A DNA stretch of 64,000 nt from DSQK01 sp964550175 (GCA_964550175.1 CAZJXP010000001.1:558001-622000); one strand, 5' to 3'. Positions 31,398 through 41,787 are shown, counted from the stretch's first letter. The notes: generated by a model not told the origin, from the letters alone. A program made the numbers and translations.

Positions 31398-31631
31398 TTA
31401 TAATTCCGGTTCCAACAATCGCTTGTCGATGTCCTCAACCTTGGTTTCCATGTCGGACATCTCGTTCTGCCAGGATTCCAAGATGGCGTCTTCTTGCGCC
31501 TTGAGGTCGTGCACTCGGTTCAACACCGCTTTGGCTTTCTGAATCTGTTCGCGGGCGAGATTGACGATGTCAGTCAGGTCGCGGTACTCCGTGAGCTTGA
31601 CAAATACGGGGGTTTCTCGGCGGTCATCCAT
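31398..31631 (-). CDS. Small coiled-coil protein, paralogue of the next upstream gene
   Basis: 77 residues. The sequence from PVFVKLTEYRDL to EDIDKRLLEPEL aligns end to end with the last 70 residues of the protein at 31637-32056: both have xxFVxxxxYxxI, a KA..L helix, and W followed by a helix ending in VD or ID. The ATG at 31631 follows GAGGTGA, a good ribosome site; the GTG inside that site is not the start. Function unknown. Confidence 0.7.
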   Translation of the reverse strand: MDDRRETPVFVKLTEYRDLTDIVNLAREQIQKAKAVLNRVHDLKAQEDAILESWQNEMSDMETKVEDIDKRLLEPEL

Positions 31632-31636
31632 GATAG

Positions 31637-32056
31637 TCACCTCTCGAACAATACTTCATCAACATACGTGAGCTTTTTCTGGACGTTTTCCAGATAACCA
31701 CGCCAGTCGTCCAATTGCTTATCTTGGGACGCTTTGATTTCGTTGAGCTTCTTGAATGATTCATCCGCGTCGTTCAATCGCGCGCGGATTCCGTTGACGC
31801 TGTTGAGAATTGCCTGATAGTCCTGGACGCTGACAAATAATGGTCCGGCGCGCGCAGGCAAGTGCAACGGCTGCTGTTCCGGCTCGTCATGCTCTTCGTG
31901 TTCGGCGGACGGAATGTGCTCTTCCATTGGCTCAGGAGCCTCAGGGACTTCCATCGATGGCTCTGGCATCGGCGGGAGCTCGAATTCGTCCGGAATCGGA
32001 GGCGGCGGCAAGTCCAATGACTCAGTCTGCTTCTTTTTGAATGAGAAAAGTCCCAT
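31637..32056 (-). CDS. Proline-rich linker plus coiled-coil protein
   Basis: 139 residues: basic N-terminus (MGLFSFKKKQ), a proline- and glutamate-rich linker (about 15-70), then a helical domain of about 70 residues shared with the following gene. The ATG at 32056 is the sensible start; the upstream in-frame stretch is low-quality non-coding sequence. The N-terminus recalls short membrane-peripheral proteins but no membrane segment is present. First gene of the three-gene set. Confidence 0.7.
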   Translation of the reverse strand: MGLFSFKKKQTESLDLPPPPIPDEFELPPMPEPSMEVPEAPEPMEEHIPSAEHEEHDEPEQQPLHLPARAGPLFVSVQDYQAILNSVNGIRARLNDADESFKKLNEIKASQDKQLDDWRGYLENVQKKLTYVDEVLFER

Positions 32057-32209
32057 GTTCGCGGTTACCCCGTCTTCTCGTATTATCAAGCCCTTAAAAA
32101 GATTGTTCCGCATTCCCGGGTAGTGATTCCCGGAATTCTTCCGGAAATTCCGCAAAGTTTCCGGTTTTTTTCGGGCAACGCATAAAAAAAGAATTAGGCT
32201 TGAATCGTT
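32057..32209. promoter_or_regulatory. Divergent intergenic region
   Basis: No gene is seen. It holds clustered TTCCGGAA-like sequences, including the inverted repeat CCGGAATTCTTCCGG (about 32131-32145), and promoter elements for the divergent genes at 32056 and 32210. An A-rich stretch (32184-32190) precedes the secreted-protein gene. Confidence 0.35.
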
Positions 32210-32509
32210 ATGCGAACGACATTCCTTTTGCTAGCATCGTTATTGTTCCTCGCGCCAATGACGATCGCCCAGACGATTCCGTTAACGCTGGTCGTGGAAT
32301 CGGTTGAGGAATCGCAGTCAGAAATAAGGCCGATTGCGGTCAACGATGAACGAGTCGCCGCGGCCAATCAATCCCATGAAACGCCGCAACCCATTCCCAT
32401 CATCGGAATGGCAGCGGTTTCTCCCGAATCCGGCAGGTATTCTGTTGCGCTTGGGGTGCTTCTCGGCATCGCAGTCATTCTTATCATTGTGCTTGTCTGG
32501 CGTCGGTAA
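32210..32509 (+). CDS. Secreted, C-terminally membrane-anchored small protein
   Basis: 99 residues. A signal peptide is clear (MRTTFLLLASLLFLAPMTIAQ, cleavage likely after Ala), then about 50 polar residues, and a C-terminal membrane segment (VALGVLLGIAVILIIVLVW) ending in RR. The exposed part would sit outside the cell. No family recognised. Confidence 0.7.
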   Translation: MRTTFLLLASLLFLAPMTIAQTIPLTLVVESVEESQSEIRPIAVNDERVAAANQSHETPQPIPIIGMAAVSPESGRYSVALGVLLGIAVILIIVLVWRR

Positions 32510-32562
32510 CCACAAGACAGCCATGCCAAAGATTTTTATAGGGTGTTCTGTCTTGAAATCCT

Positions 32563-33132
32563 ATGGAACAAACGTTGCTTTCACGAGTCCACGCGCGTGT
32601 CATCATTGAGATGCTTGGCGGCCCGAAAGAGCATGTCGTCAAGACGCTCAAGGACTATATCGGAAAATTGAAGGAGGAGAAGACCCTCCAGGTCGTCAAG
32701 GAAGACTACGCAGACCCCGAGCCGCGCGACGGACTTTTTTCTATGTTTGTTGAGCTCGAAATGTGGTTCAAGGATGCCGACCATCTTTTGGCGTTCTGCT
32801 TCGACGCGATGCCCAGCAGCGTCGAAATCCTCGCGCCTGAGCACATCACGATGCACAGCAAAGAATTCGAAGGGCTCGTCAATGATTTGCAGGCGAAGCT
32901 TCACACGGTGGACCTCGCACTGAAAGAGGCTCGTGCGACCATACAGGTGTTGGACTCAAATGCGATGAACGTGCTCAATAACTTTGTCGTGTATACGCTC
33001 AAACAAGGGCCGAAGACCGCGGAAGAATTGTCCGTCGTCACCGGATTGCAGGTCGAGAAAGTGATAGCATTTATGGACAGATTAATTGAGTCAAAGCGTG
33101 TAACAAAGAACGGCAAGCAGTACAGCGCATAG
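32563..33132 (+). CDS. Hypothetical protein with C-terminal winged-helix, next to scpB
   Basis: 189 residues. The N-terminal part is alpha/beta (VHARVIIEMLGGPKEHVVKTLKDYI, SMFVELEMWFKD), a coiled coil spans about 105-135, and the last 50 residues form a winged-helix-like domain (TAEELSVVTGLQVEKVIAFMDRLIESKRV). It ends one base before the scpB ATG, so both are probably made together. It is not a recognisable ScpA; a role with ScpB in chromosome organisation is inferred from position alone. Confidence 0.7.
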   Translation: MEQTLLSRVHARVIIEMLGGPKEHVVKTLKDYIGKLKEEKTLQVVKEDYADPEPRDGLFSMFVELEMWFKDADHLLAFCFDAMPSSVEILAPEHITMHSKEFEGLVNDLQAKLHTVDLALKEARATIQVLDSNAMNVLNNFVVYTLKQGPKTAEELSVVTGLQVEKVIAFMDRLIESKRVTKNGKQYSA

Positions 33133-33133
33133 C

Positions 33134-34294
33134 ATGGACGACCTAAAAAAGCAGGTAGAAAGCATCCTGTTCAGCGTGGGCAGGAAGATCGAGCTGTTAG
33201 AGCTCGCGAAACTCGTCAAGGAGAAAGACCTAGATGCCGTCTTGAAATCGCTCGAAGAATTGCGCGGCGACTACGAGTCCCGCGGCGGCTCGCTGATGGT
33301 CGTGCAGGACGGCACGTGCTGGAAACTGGCTGTCCGAGAAGCCTACATGTCGACCGTGCGCAAGGTCGTCACGCAAACCGAGCTGCCCAAGAGCGTCATG
33401 GAAACGCTTGCCGTGATCGCGTACAAGAATCCCGTGTTACAAAGTCACATCATCAAAGTGCGCACGAACAAAGCGTACGACCATCTCGCCGTATTGGAGC
33501 AAGACGGCTTTTTGACGCGCGTGAAAAAAGGAAGAACGAAACTCATCCGACTCGCCCCGAAATTCTTCCAATACTTCGACATTCCCGAAGACCAGCTCAA
33601 GCAGAAATTTTCTAACGTGCTTGCGCTCGAAAAGGCGATTGAGGAAAAAGAATCCGACATCGAACTCAAAAATAAGGCCGTCATCGAGCATCAGGAAAAG
33701 ACAAAGGAAGTCGATGACGCGCACAAGAAGCACGTCGAGGCGGAGCACAAGCGGCTCGACGAGGAGCTTGCGCAAATGCCGGACGTCGCGCTTGTCGACG
33801 ACGAAGGCGCCGAAAAATCACTTGAGACGTATCCGACCACGCCGTTCCCGGAAGGCAAACCCGAACTAGGGCCGCAAATCGAAGTCATCACCAAAAACGG
33901 ACTGGAAACGTACGGCGAAGAGGAAGTCGAGCCCGCGCCGATGCCGGATCAAAAAGTCAAGAAGCAGAAAAAGCAAAAGCCGGTTGACGTTACGCCGGCG
34001 GTTGAACTTGCTCAAACTCCTGTCGCGCCCGGTGAAGAACCTGAAGATGCTGCAATCCAGCAAGCCCGCGAAGAGGCAAAGCAAGAAGCCGCGGCAGAAG
34101 CCGAGCCTGAAACGCCCGCGATCACCGAAGAGCAAATTGAAGAAATCGCGAAAAACATCGCGGAAGGCAAGGAAACCTCGCGCGAATTCAAGGGCAAGGG
34201 CATGTTCTCGCAAGGCATCACCGAAGCGGTCCAGAAACGCATCGATGACCGCGTGGAAGAGCTCGTGCACGGCCAGAAAGAGAAAACCGAATGA
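33134..34294 (+). CDS. scpB: Segregation and condensation protein ScpB, with long tail
   Basis: 386 residues. The first 165 are the two winged-helix domains of ScpB, a kleisin-associated subunit of SMC complexes: ILFSVGRKIELLELAKLV, and the motif LPKSVMETLAVIAYKNPVLQSHI. The other 220 residues are a highly charged, E/K/P/A-rich, mostly disordered tail with a short ordered end (FKGKGMFSQGITEAVQKRIDDRVEELV). That tail is not part of the usual family length of about 170-200 residues. The stop overlaps the zinc-ribbon gene. Confidence 0.88.
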   Translation: MDDLKKQVESILFSVGRKIELLELAKLVKEKDLDAVLKSLEELRGDYESRGGSLMVVQDGTCWKLAVREAYMSTVRKVVTQTELPKSVMETLAVIAYKNPVLQSHIIKVRTNKAYDHLAVLEQDGFLTRVKKGRTKLIRLAPKFFQYFDIPEDQLKQKFSNVLALEKAIEEKESDIELKNKAVIEHQEKTKEVDDAHKKHVEAEHKRLDEELAQMPDVALVDDEGAEKSLETYPTTPFPEGKPELGPQIEVITKNGLETYGEEEVEPAPMPDQKVKKQKKQKPVDVTPAVELAQTPVAPGEEPEDAAIQQAREEAKQEAAAEAEPETPAITEEQIEEIAKNIAEGKETSREFKGKGMFSQGITEAVQKRIDDRVEELVHGQKEKTE

Positions 34295-34434
34295 TGCTTC
34301 TTTTACGCTGTCCAAAGTGCAAGAATACGATGAAGTATCACACCACGAGCACGGTGCTTTCTGAAAAGCGCAAGAAGTGCGTGTATTGTCCGTCGAGCTT
34401 CTCCGTTCGGCCGAATTTGATCAAGCAGCTGTAA
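34291..34434 (+). CDS. 47-residue zinc-ribbon protein
   Basis: A short gene whose ATG overlaps the scpB stop (ATGA). It encodes CPKC near residue 7 and CVYC near residue 30, so one zinc ribbon, surrounded by basic residues (KRKK, RPNLIKQL). Such mini-proteins often bind nucleic acid. An alternative ATG lies one codon later. The overlap with scpB and intact ligand spacing argue that it is real. Confidence 0.7.
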   Translation: MMLLLRCPKCKNTMKYHTTSTVLSEKRKKCVYCPSSFSVRPNLIKQL

Positions 34435-34562
34435 TCTTCGTCGGCCCAAAAGTGCATTTAAACGCACTTATGGACCGTATAAACGTATTTTACGACAGAA
34501 AACCTTATAAACGGACCGCGGTTTATTCTCGGTGAAGGGTGGGTTTCTAACCCGACGATTTC
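34435..34562 (+). promoter_or_regulatory. gyrA promoter and short leader
   Basis: CTTATAAAC (about 34503-34511) is a good TATA box, placing transcription start near 34535. The leader contains the small hairpin GGGTTTCTAACCC (about 34543-34555) just before the ATG; there is no clear Shine-Dalgarno sequence. Confidence 0.4.
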
Positions 34563-37024
<2,462 letters not shown>

Positions 37025-37028
<4 letters not shown>

Positions 37029-38143
37029 AGATTCCCGCGATAGCCGTTCCGGTTCCTGGATTTTCTGACGTTTGCGCGGACGAAGCGAAAGAGCTTTCCG
37101 GAGCTTCGAAAGTCGTTGATGGGATTGTCACGTTTTCTGTCAAAGATATGCTTGAGCTGTGCTCGTTCATCTACCGCGCACGAACGCCGAGCAAAGTGCT
37201 GCAGCACCTGTTTGATTTCAAGATCAAAGATGATGTGCTTGAGGATATCAAAAAACACATTAAGTTGGATTTGATGCCGAAGGACGCGACGTTCGTCGTT
37301 CGAGCTTCAACCGATGACGAGCAATTCGACCGACGGGAAATCGAAGCCGGCGTTGGCGAGATTATCGCGACAACGGGAGCGAAAGTCAACTTTTCTCGAC
37401 CGGACATCACGTTTTACGTTATTATTTTCCAAGGACATTGCTGGTTTGGCATCGACCTCTGCGGCGAAGAATTAGGCAAGCGCGATTACCGCGTGTTCTT
37501 GGGTCCGGCCGCGCTGAAAGGAGATGTTGCAGCGTCGCTCGTGCGATTGGCGCATCACGACTTCAAGAAACCGTTTCTCGATCCGTTTTGCCGCAACGGC
37601 GTCATTCCTATCGAAGCCGTGATGATGGCGACGGAAAAGTCGCCGCACTATTTCAAGAAAGAACAGTTTCTGTTCCGTCGATTGCCGTGGCTGAAAGCGA
37701 CGGACTGGGACGCATTTTACGAAAAACTCGACAAAGTCAAAGAGACCAGCCCGATCATCGCAATGGATCCAGAATTCAGAAACATCAGCGCGACGAAAAA
37801 GAACGCGAAGATCGCGGGCGTTGTGCGGGACATCACGTTTTCGCGCACGGACCTTGAGTTTTTGGATGCCAAGTTCGGCAAGAAGGCGGTTGAAACCATC
37901 GTGACGATGCCGCCGCAGCCGAGCTCGAACATTCCGCAGGCAAAATTGGACGCGTTGCTGAAAGATATTTTTTATCAAGCTGAGTTTGTGCTGATGAACA
38001 AAGGAACGTGCGTGATGATCACGCAATCCGGCGCAGAACACATGAAAAAATCCGCGCACGGGTTCGGATTCGTGCTGGAACACGAACGCAAAGTCTGGCA
38101 AGGACAGTCTGAATTGACGGTTTTGATTTTTAGGAATAAATAA
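37025..38143 (+). CDS. THUMP-domain RNA methyltransferase-like protein with altered motifs
   Basis: 372 residues: THUMP domain (about 40-150) for RNA binding, then a Rossmann-type methyltransferase domain as in tRNA/rRNA guanine-N2 methyltransferases. Two motifs deviate. The SAM-binding loop, usually DPFCGSG, reads DPFCRNG. The catalytic motif, usually NPPY or DPPY, reads MPPQP. The enzyme may be inactive, or act by binding only. The start overlaps the gyrA stop (ATGA). Confidence 0.8.
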
Positions 38144-38243
38144 ATCCGAAGTAATTCTTGATATATTTTACATATAGTAAATAATTAACCATTCTAGTGC
38201 CTAAAAGCGAAAGTCTTTTAAACACTTTAATGCCCGTATTCTC
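38144..38243 (+). promoter_or_regulatory. Promoter of RNase P RNA gene
   Basis: An A/T-rich spacer without a gene. CTTTTAAAC (about 38213-38222) is a TATA box 25-30 bases before the predicted 5' end of the RNA at 38244. Confidence 0.5.
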
Positions 38244-38596
38244 GGTTGGGTGTGTAGTCTGCCGTCGGTGACTTCGGTCGCTGAGGAACGTCTACCCACC
38301 AAGAAAGGCCGCTTACGCCACGCAAGCTTGGCGCGAGATTCAGCAATGGATGGCAACGTCACAGAAACGACACGGCCTGAGCACGTTACGAGGATGAGGC
38401 TTGCGAGGGTTTCCGCGAGGGAACTTAGACCCAGCCGACCAGTGTTCAGGAACCGGTGAAACGGACAGCCCCGGCCGGTGCAAGGCTTCGTGCCGCTTAG
38501 TTGAATGCAGACACGGTCCGTCACGCCCGTTCAATTCGGGCATCATCGTCACAATCGATGCGGGACCGACAGAAGGTAGCGTATTCGCACCCAACC
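38244..38596 (+). ncRNA. rnpB: RNase P RNA, archaeal type A
   Basis: Catalytic RNA that trims tRNA 5' ends. The ends pair as helix P1: GGTTGGGTG (38244-38252) with CACCCAACC (38588-38596), nine perfect pairs. The universal core is present: GAGGAACGTC near the 5' side (CR I), ACAGAAACGACACGG (about 38359-38373, CR II/III) and the 3' core around TAGTTGAATGCAGAC. At about 353 bases the size is right for type A. The protein partner Rpp29 is missing from its usual place in the ribosomal operon (11039-11058). Confidence 0.92.
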
Positions 38597-38645
38597 ACTT
38601 TTTTAATACTAGTTTTTCTCCGTCAATAACTTTTTACCGCCCTTG

Positions 38646-38725
38646 CTTTTTACCGCCCCGATTGGACGTTCGTCTAAAACAATCGCTAAACGAACTCAAA
38701 ATCTGCCGGGGAAGTGCAGCGACAA
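38646..38725 (+). repeat. Dispersed intergenic repeat, copy B
   Basis: Box 1 CTTTTTACCGCCCCGATTGG (38646-38665, extended by ACGT) is followed after 25 bases by the core ACTCAAAATCTGC (38694-38706). An extra partial box 1 (CTTTTTACCGCCC) lies directly upstream at about 38629. Copies D and E share both boxes. The stretch separates rnpB from the Sec61-beta gene and has no coding frame. Confidence 0.65.
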
Positions 38726-38800
38726 GGAAAGCAAAAACGGAGAACTGACAGCACATTCCCATTAGAAGCCTTTAAATAAACCCTCCGAACTCTGAATACT

Positions 38801-38974
38801 ATGGCGCAAAACAAAGTAACCATGCCGTCGAGCGGAGCCGGATTAACTCGCTTTTTTGACGATTTCAAGAGCAAGATCTCATTCAGCCCGGGCCAGATCA
38901 TCGTGCTTTCCGTCGTCATCGCGCTCGCGGTCATTCTGCTCAACATTTACGGCAAAGCGCTCTTTGGTTTCTAA
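38801..38974 (+). CDS. Preprotein translocase subunit Sec61-beta (SecG)
   Basis: 57 residues: a polar N-terminus with the family pattern MPSSGAGLTRFFDD, then one C-terminal membrane segment (IIVLSVVIALAVILLNIYG). Third subunit of the SecYE-beta translocon. A TATA box (CTTTAAATAAA, about 38770-38780) lies 25 bases upstream, so the mRNA is nearly leaderless. NAC follows after 3 bases, another protein-targeting factor. Confidence 0.88.
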   Translation: MAQNKVTMPSSGAGLTRFFDDFKSKISFSPGQIIVLSVVIALAVILLNIYGKALFGF

Positions 38975-38977
38975 TAT

Positions 38978-39316
38978 ATGATTCCTGGAATGAACCCGCG
39001 GGACATGCAAAAGGCCATGAAGCGGCTGGGCATCCAGCAACAAGACCTTGATGCGACTGAAGTCATCATCAAGCTCGTCGACAAGGAGCTCGTCATCCGC
39101 AACCCGAGCGTCGCGAAGGTCAACATGATGGGCCAGGAGACGTTCCAAGTTTCGGGAGAAATCGAAGAACGTAGCTTGGACAACGCTCCGACCATTAGCG
39201 AGGACGACATCCAGACCGTCATGGCGCAAACGGGCAAAAGCAAGGAAGAAGTTGAGGCTGCCATTGTCAGAAACAACGGCGACCTCGCAGCGACAATTCT
39301 CGAGCTCCAAAACTGA
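38978..39316 (+). CDS. nac: Nascent polypeptide-associated complex protein (NAC alpha)
   Basis: Ribosome-bound chaperone that shields new chains. 112 residues: N-terminal MIPGMNPRDMQKAMKRLGI, the NAC barrel (VIRNPSVAKVNMMGQETFQVSG) and a C-terminal UBA domain (ISEDDIQTVMAQTGKSKEEVEAA). Normal length for archaea. Probably cotranscribed with Sec61-beta. Confidence 0.95.
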   Translation: MIPGMNPRDMQKAMKRLGIQQQDLDATEVIIKLVDKELVIRNPSVAKVNMMGQETFQVSGEIEERSLDNAPTISEDDIQTVMAQTGKSKEEVEAAIVRNNGDLAATILELQN

Positions 39317-39373
39317 CTAGACAGTGGCTAAAACTGACCTAAATTTATATAGTCCATACGGTTTCCTTCCTCT

Positions 39374-39838
39374 ATGCGCGCCGCCCTTTCCGATGCCCAG
39401 CAGCGACTCGGCATCGCGAACCATTTGCTCACCCGGACGTATCCGATGGTGAACGACTCGCGCATACTGCTCGCGGTCGCGAAAGAGCTGCACGCCGCGT
39501 CATTGTCAGGAATGACGGCGTTGCTCGAGCACGACAAGGCAACGAAACGAATCCCGGTGCTGGTCAACAACATCCAAAGCCGGCTCGAACTGCTGGACGA
39601 ATCGCTGGATGCGCACGGCTTCGACAAGTCGTTCCACAAGACCATCAGCACCCTGCACAACATCGTCACGCTCCACGAAAAAGCCCCCGTCGAATTCACG
39701 AAGCCAGACCGTTTCGTGATCTGCGACAAGGATTACCAGCTCACCACCGTCACCGTTGACTCGCTCAAACAGTCATTAAGTTCCGTCCGCAAATTCGTTG
39801 ATTCAGTCGTGAGTGAAGATGCAAGAATCGCTGTATAA
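39374..39838 (+). CDS. Helical protein, first of a paralogous pair
   Basis: 154 residues, mostly helical, of a HEPN-like look: LSDAQQRLGIANHLLTRTYPMV, then LHAASLSGMTALLEHDK. The N-terminal 60 residues align with the next protein (A..L..A.HL, then LxAS...M.ALL). No catalytic motif (RxxxxH) is seen, so a toxin role is not supported. It starts 25 bases after a TATA box (TTTATATAG, about 39341) and begins a four-gene operon that ends with a MinD-like and a membrane protein. Confidence 0.65.
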   Translation: MRAALSDAQQRLGIANHLLTRTYPMVNDSRILLAVAKELHAASLSGMTALLEHDKATKRIPVLVNNIQSRLELLDESLDAHGFDKSFHKTISTLHNIVTLHEKAPVEFTKPDRFVICDKDYQLTTVTVDSLKQSLSSVRKFVDSVVSEDARIAV

Positions 39839-40292
39839 TGCAAAGGCCGAACTCAAAAGAGCCGACCATCTGATTAGCGTGAGTCTCAAGTACACGCGTA
39901 CCGTCGATGTCATCAAGCATATTATTCAACGACTGCTCGCGTCGATGGACTACAGCATGGAAGCCCTGCTCAAGTACGCGAAGGAAAAGAAGAAGATAAC
40001 TGCGGTTCCGACGCTGCCGCGACTCAGTTTGGAACAGGCGCGCGCATTGTACAAGACCGCGCCGACCGACCTCTCAGCCTATTTTGAGCTCTATGTATTC
40101 TTGAAGAAAGTCGACAAGGCAAAATACAAGCGAAGCCAGGAGTTTCGACGTCATGTCACGATGACGGCCAACCTCGAAGGGCAGGACGTCGAGGTCAACA
40201 TCGACATCATCACGGACTATTTCGAGCGCATAACCGAGTTTACAACGCTTACCGAGAAAATAGTCACCGAGACCCTGGTCGTGGAGCAGTAG
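39819..40292 (+). CDS. Helical protein, second of a paralogous pair
   Basis: 157 residues from the ATG at 39819 (a GTG two codons earlier is also possible); it overlaps the previous gene by 20 bases. Helical throughout: LYNAKAELKRADHLISVSLKYT and LLASMDYSMEALLKYAKEKKK match the preceding protein. A short, more beta-rich C-terminus holds VEVNIDIITDYFERI. No known family. It is followed after 2 bases by the MinD-like gene. Confidence 0.65.
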   Translation: MQESLYNAKAELKRADHLISVSLKYTRTVDVIKHIIQRLLASMDYSMEALLKYAKEKKKITAVPTLPRLSLEQARALYKTAPTDLSAYFELYVFLKKVDKAKYKRSQEFRRHVTMTANLEGQDVEVNIDIITDYFERITEFTTLTEKIVTETLVVEQ

Positions 40293-40294
40293 CC

Positions 40295-40993
40295 ATGATC
40301 ATCGCGCTCGCCTCGGGCAAAGGCGGAGTAGGGGTTACTTCTTTAGCGATTGCGTTGGGCGCGAGCTTAGTCGAGCACGGCGTGGACACGACGCTTGTCG
40401 ACGCGAGCTTGACGAATCCTAATGTCGGACTATATCTTGGGACTGCGAGTATTTCTAAAGGAATCCATGAACTGCTGCACGACGCAACGATGTTGAACGA
40501 TGCAGTCTATCACCATGCGCCCAGCGGATTGAAAGTCATCCCGGGAAAAATTTCGTTAACGCACGCGAAGGCAAAACAGCCTGAGCTGTTGAAACTCCAC
40601 CCGCTCACGCCTCAATTATCGACGATGGTATTGCTCGATTGCGCGTCCGGCATGCACCACGAAACGCTCGCTGGAATCGCGATTGCGGACGAACTTATCG
40701 CCGTCACGACGCCCGAATTACCTTCGGTTATCAATACGTTGAAACTCGTGAAGCGCGCTCGTGAATTAGGAACGCGCGTGCGCGGCATCGTCATCAACCA
40801 AACCGGACGACACGGCCACGAATTGGCCGTCGGCAACATCCAGGCGCTGCTCGAGACGGAAGTCATCGCGGTCATCCCGCATGACGCAAACGTGAGTGAG
40901 GCTCAAGCCGTCAAGCATCCTTTCACGTATAGCCATCCTGATAGTATTGCGAGCGTCGCGGTGCGCAAACTCGCGATCCAATTGGTGGGCTGA
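40295..40993 (+). CDS. MinD/ParA-like protein lacking the P-loop lysine
   Basis: 232 residues with the fold of MinD/ParA ATPases, which form ATP-driven dimers on membranes or DNA. The deviant Walker A motif normally reads KGGxGKT; here it reads KGGVGVT (9-15), with valine at position 14 in place of the invariant lysine. The signature lysine 9 is kept, as are a switch-like VDASLTNPNVG and LLDCASG. ATP hydrolysis is probably lost or weak. No C-terminal amphipathic membrane helix is obvious. It overlaps the next gene (TGATG). Confidence 0.85.
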   Translation: MIIALASGKGGVGVTSLAIALGASLVEHGVDTTLVDASLTNPNVGLYLGTASISKGIHELLHDATMLNDAVYHHAPSGLKVIPGKISLTHAKAKQPELLKLHPLTPQLSTMVLLDCASGMHHETLAGIAIADELIAVTTPELPSVINTLKLVKRARELGTRVRGIVINQTGRHGHELAVGNIQALLETEVIAVIPHDANVSEAQAVKHPFTYSHPDSIASVAVRKLAIQLVG

Positions 40994-41514
40994 TGGCACT
41001 CACGTACGAGCAAATGCAATTGCTGCGCCAGAAAGGGTGGCAGCCGCATCAGATAACGCGGGCGACTGGCATTATCGGAGCGGCGCAGGAAGTCAAGTCT
41101 GACGCCATCAAATTCTTGGATATGTTCGTCTACTGGGGAATCTTGCTGTTGGCGATCGTCGGTAACTTCATCCTCAGCATTGTCGTCATTCCCATATTAC
41201 TGGCATTTGATGATTTATCTTTAGTGATTGCCGTCGCGATCATTGCCGTTGCCTTTGGCACGCTGCTGGACGTCATCATTCGGGAAGTCGAGCATTTCCG
41301 GCGAAACAAGCTCATCATTCCCGAGCTGTTCATTCCCGCAATCGCGCTCATCAATATCTACATCATCACGACGCTCACGAACAACGTTGCTGAATTAGTG
41401 CAATTACCGACGCACAACCCGTGGATTGTGAGCATCATGTACGTGTGCGGATTCAGTTTGCCACACTTCCTCTTGAAATGGCAACGGAACATGCGCAATG
41501 CACGAGTGATGTAA
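40993..41514 (+). CDS. Four-TM membrane protein
   Basis: 173 residues. The cytosolic N-terminus has a helix-turn-helix-like segment (LTYEQMQLLRQKGWQPHQI), followed by four membrane segments (about 45-66, 68-90, 104-125 and 140-158) and a basic tail. No family recognised. It is coupled to the MinD-like gene by a 1-base overlap and may be its membrane partner. Confidence 0.65.
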   Translation: MALTYEQMQLLRQKGWQPHQITRATGIIGAAQEVKSDAIKFLDMFVYWGILLLAIVGNFILSIVVIPILLAFDDLSLVIAVAIIAVAFGTLLDVIIREVEHFRRNKLIIPELFIPAIALINIYIITTLTNNVAELVQLPTHNPWIVSIMYVCGFSLPHFLLKWQRNMRNARVM

Positions 41515-41540
41515 TTATTTAGAGCATAAATTCTAACTAT

Positions 41541-41592
41541 AATTGAGCTAACGACTCAAAATCTGCAAGGACTCACCAACGTGCGGGGGAGT
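41541..41592 (+). repeat. Dispersed intergenic repeat, copy C
   Basis: Contains GAGCTAACGACTCAAAATCTGC (41545-41566) followed by AAGGAC and CCAACGTG, which match copies D and E. The A/T-rich spacer before it (TAAATTCTAAC) is also shared with copy D, but box 1 is missing, as this place is taken by the end of the previous gene. Confidence 0.65.
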
Positions 41593-41606
41593 GACGCGGA
41601 GTTGAT

Positions 41607-41655
41607 TTGGCCAGCCTTGTGCTGGCCAAGTCTCGTGCACCTCCAAATGGTGCAC
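41607..41655 (+). repeat. Two perfect hairpins
   Basis: TTGGCCAGC/GCTGGCCAA with loop CTTGT (41607-41629) and GTGCACC/GGTGCAC with a 7-base loop (41635-41655). The first is nearly the same as the hairpin at 26817-26835. Both lie downstream of repeat C and upstream of the S13 promoter. Confidence 0.65.
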
Positions 41656-41670
41656 GTCATTTGAGAGAAA

Positions 41671-41787
41671 GCTTTATAAACCACCCTTCAGCCCATTCTG
41701 ATACGAGCCCGAGTCTCTGACGACAACGTCAGTGGCGAGTGAGGGTTGAACGATTATATCGTTTGATTCTCTCGGCTTTTATCCACT
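41671..41787 (+). promoter_or_regulatory. Promoter and structured leader of the S13 operon
   Basis: GCTTTATAAACC (41670-41681) is a strong TATA box; transcription should start near 41705. The leader of some 80 bases has the stems CTGACG/CGTCAG (about 41716-41731, loop ACAA) and AACGA/TCGTT (about 41748-41762), and CCGAG near its start can pair with CTCGG near its end to close them. This may be a binding site for autoregulation by a protein of the operon such as S4; that is inference. Confidence 0.45.

Noticed and set aside
39374..40292. HEPN/MNT toxin-antitoxin pair
   Set aside because: The helical proteins lack the RxxxxH nuclease motif, and no nucleotidyltransferase is present; the two genes resemble each other.
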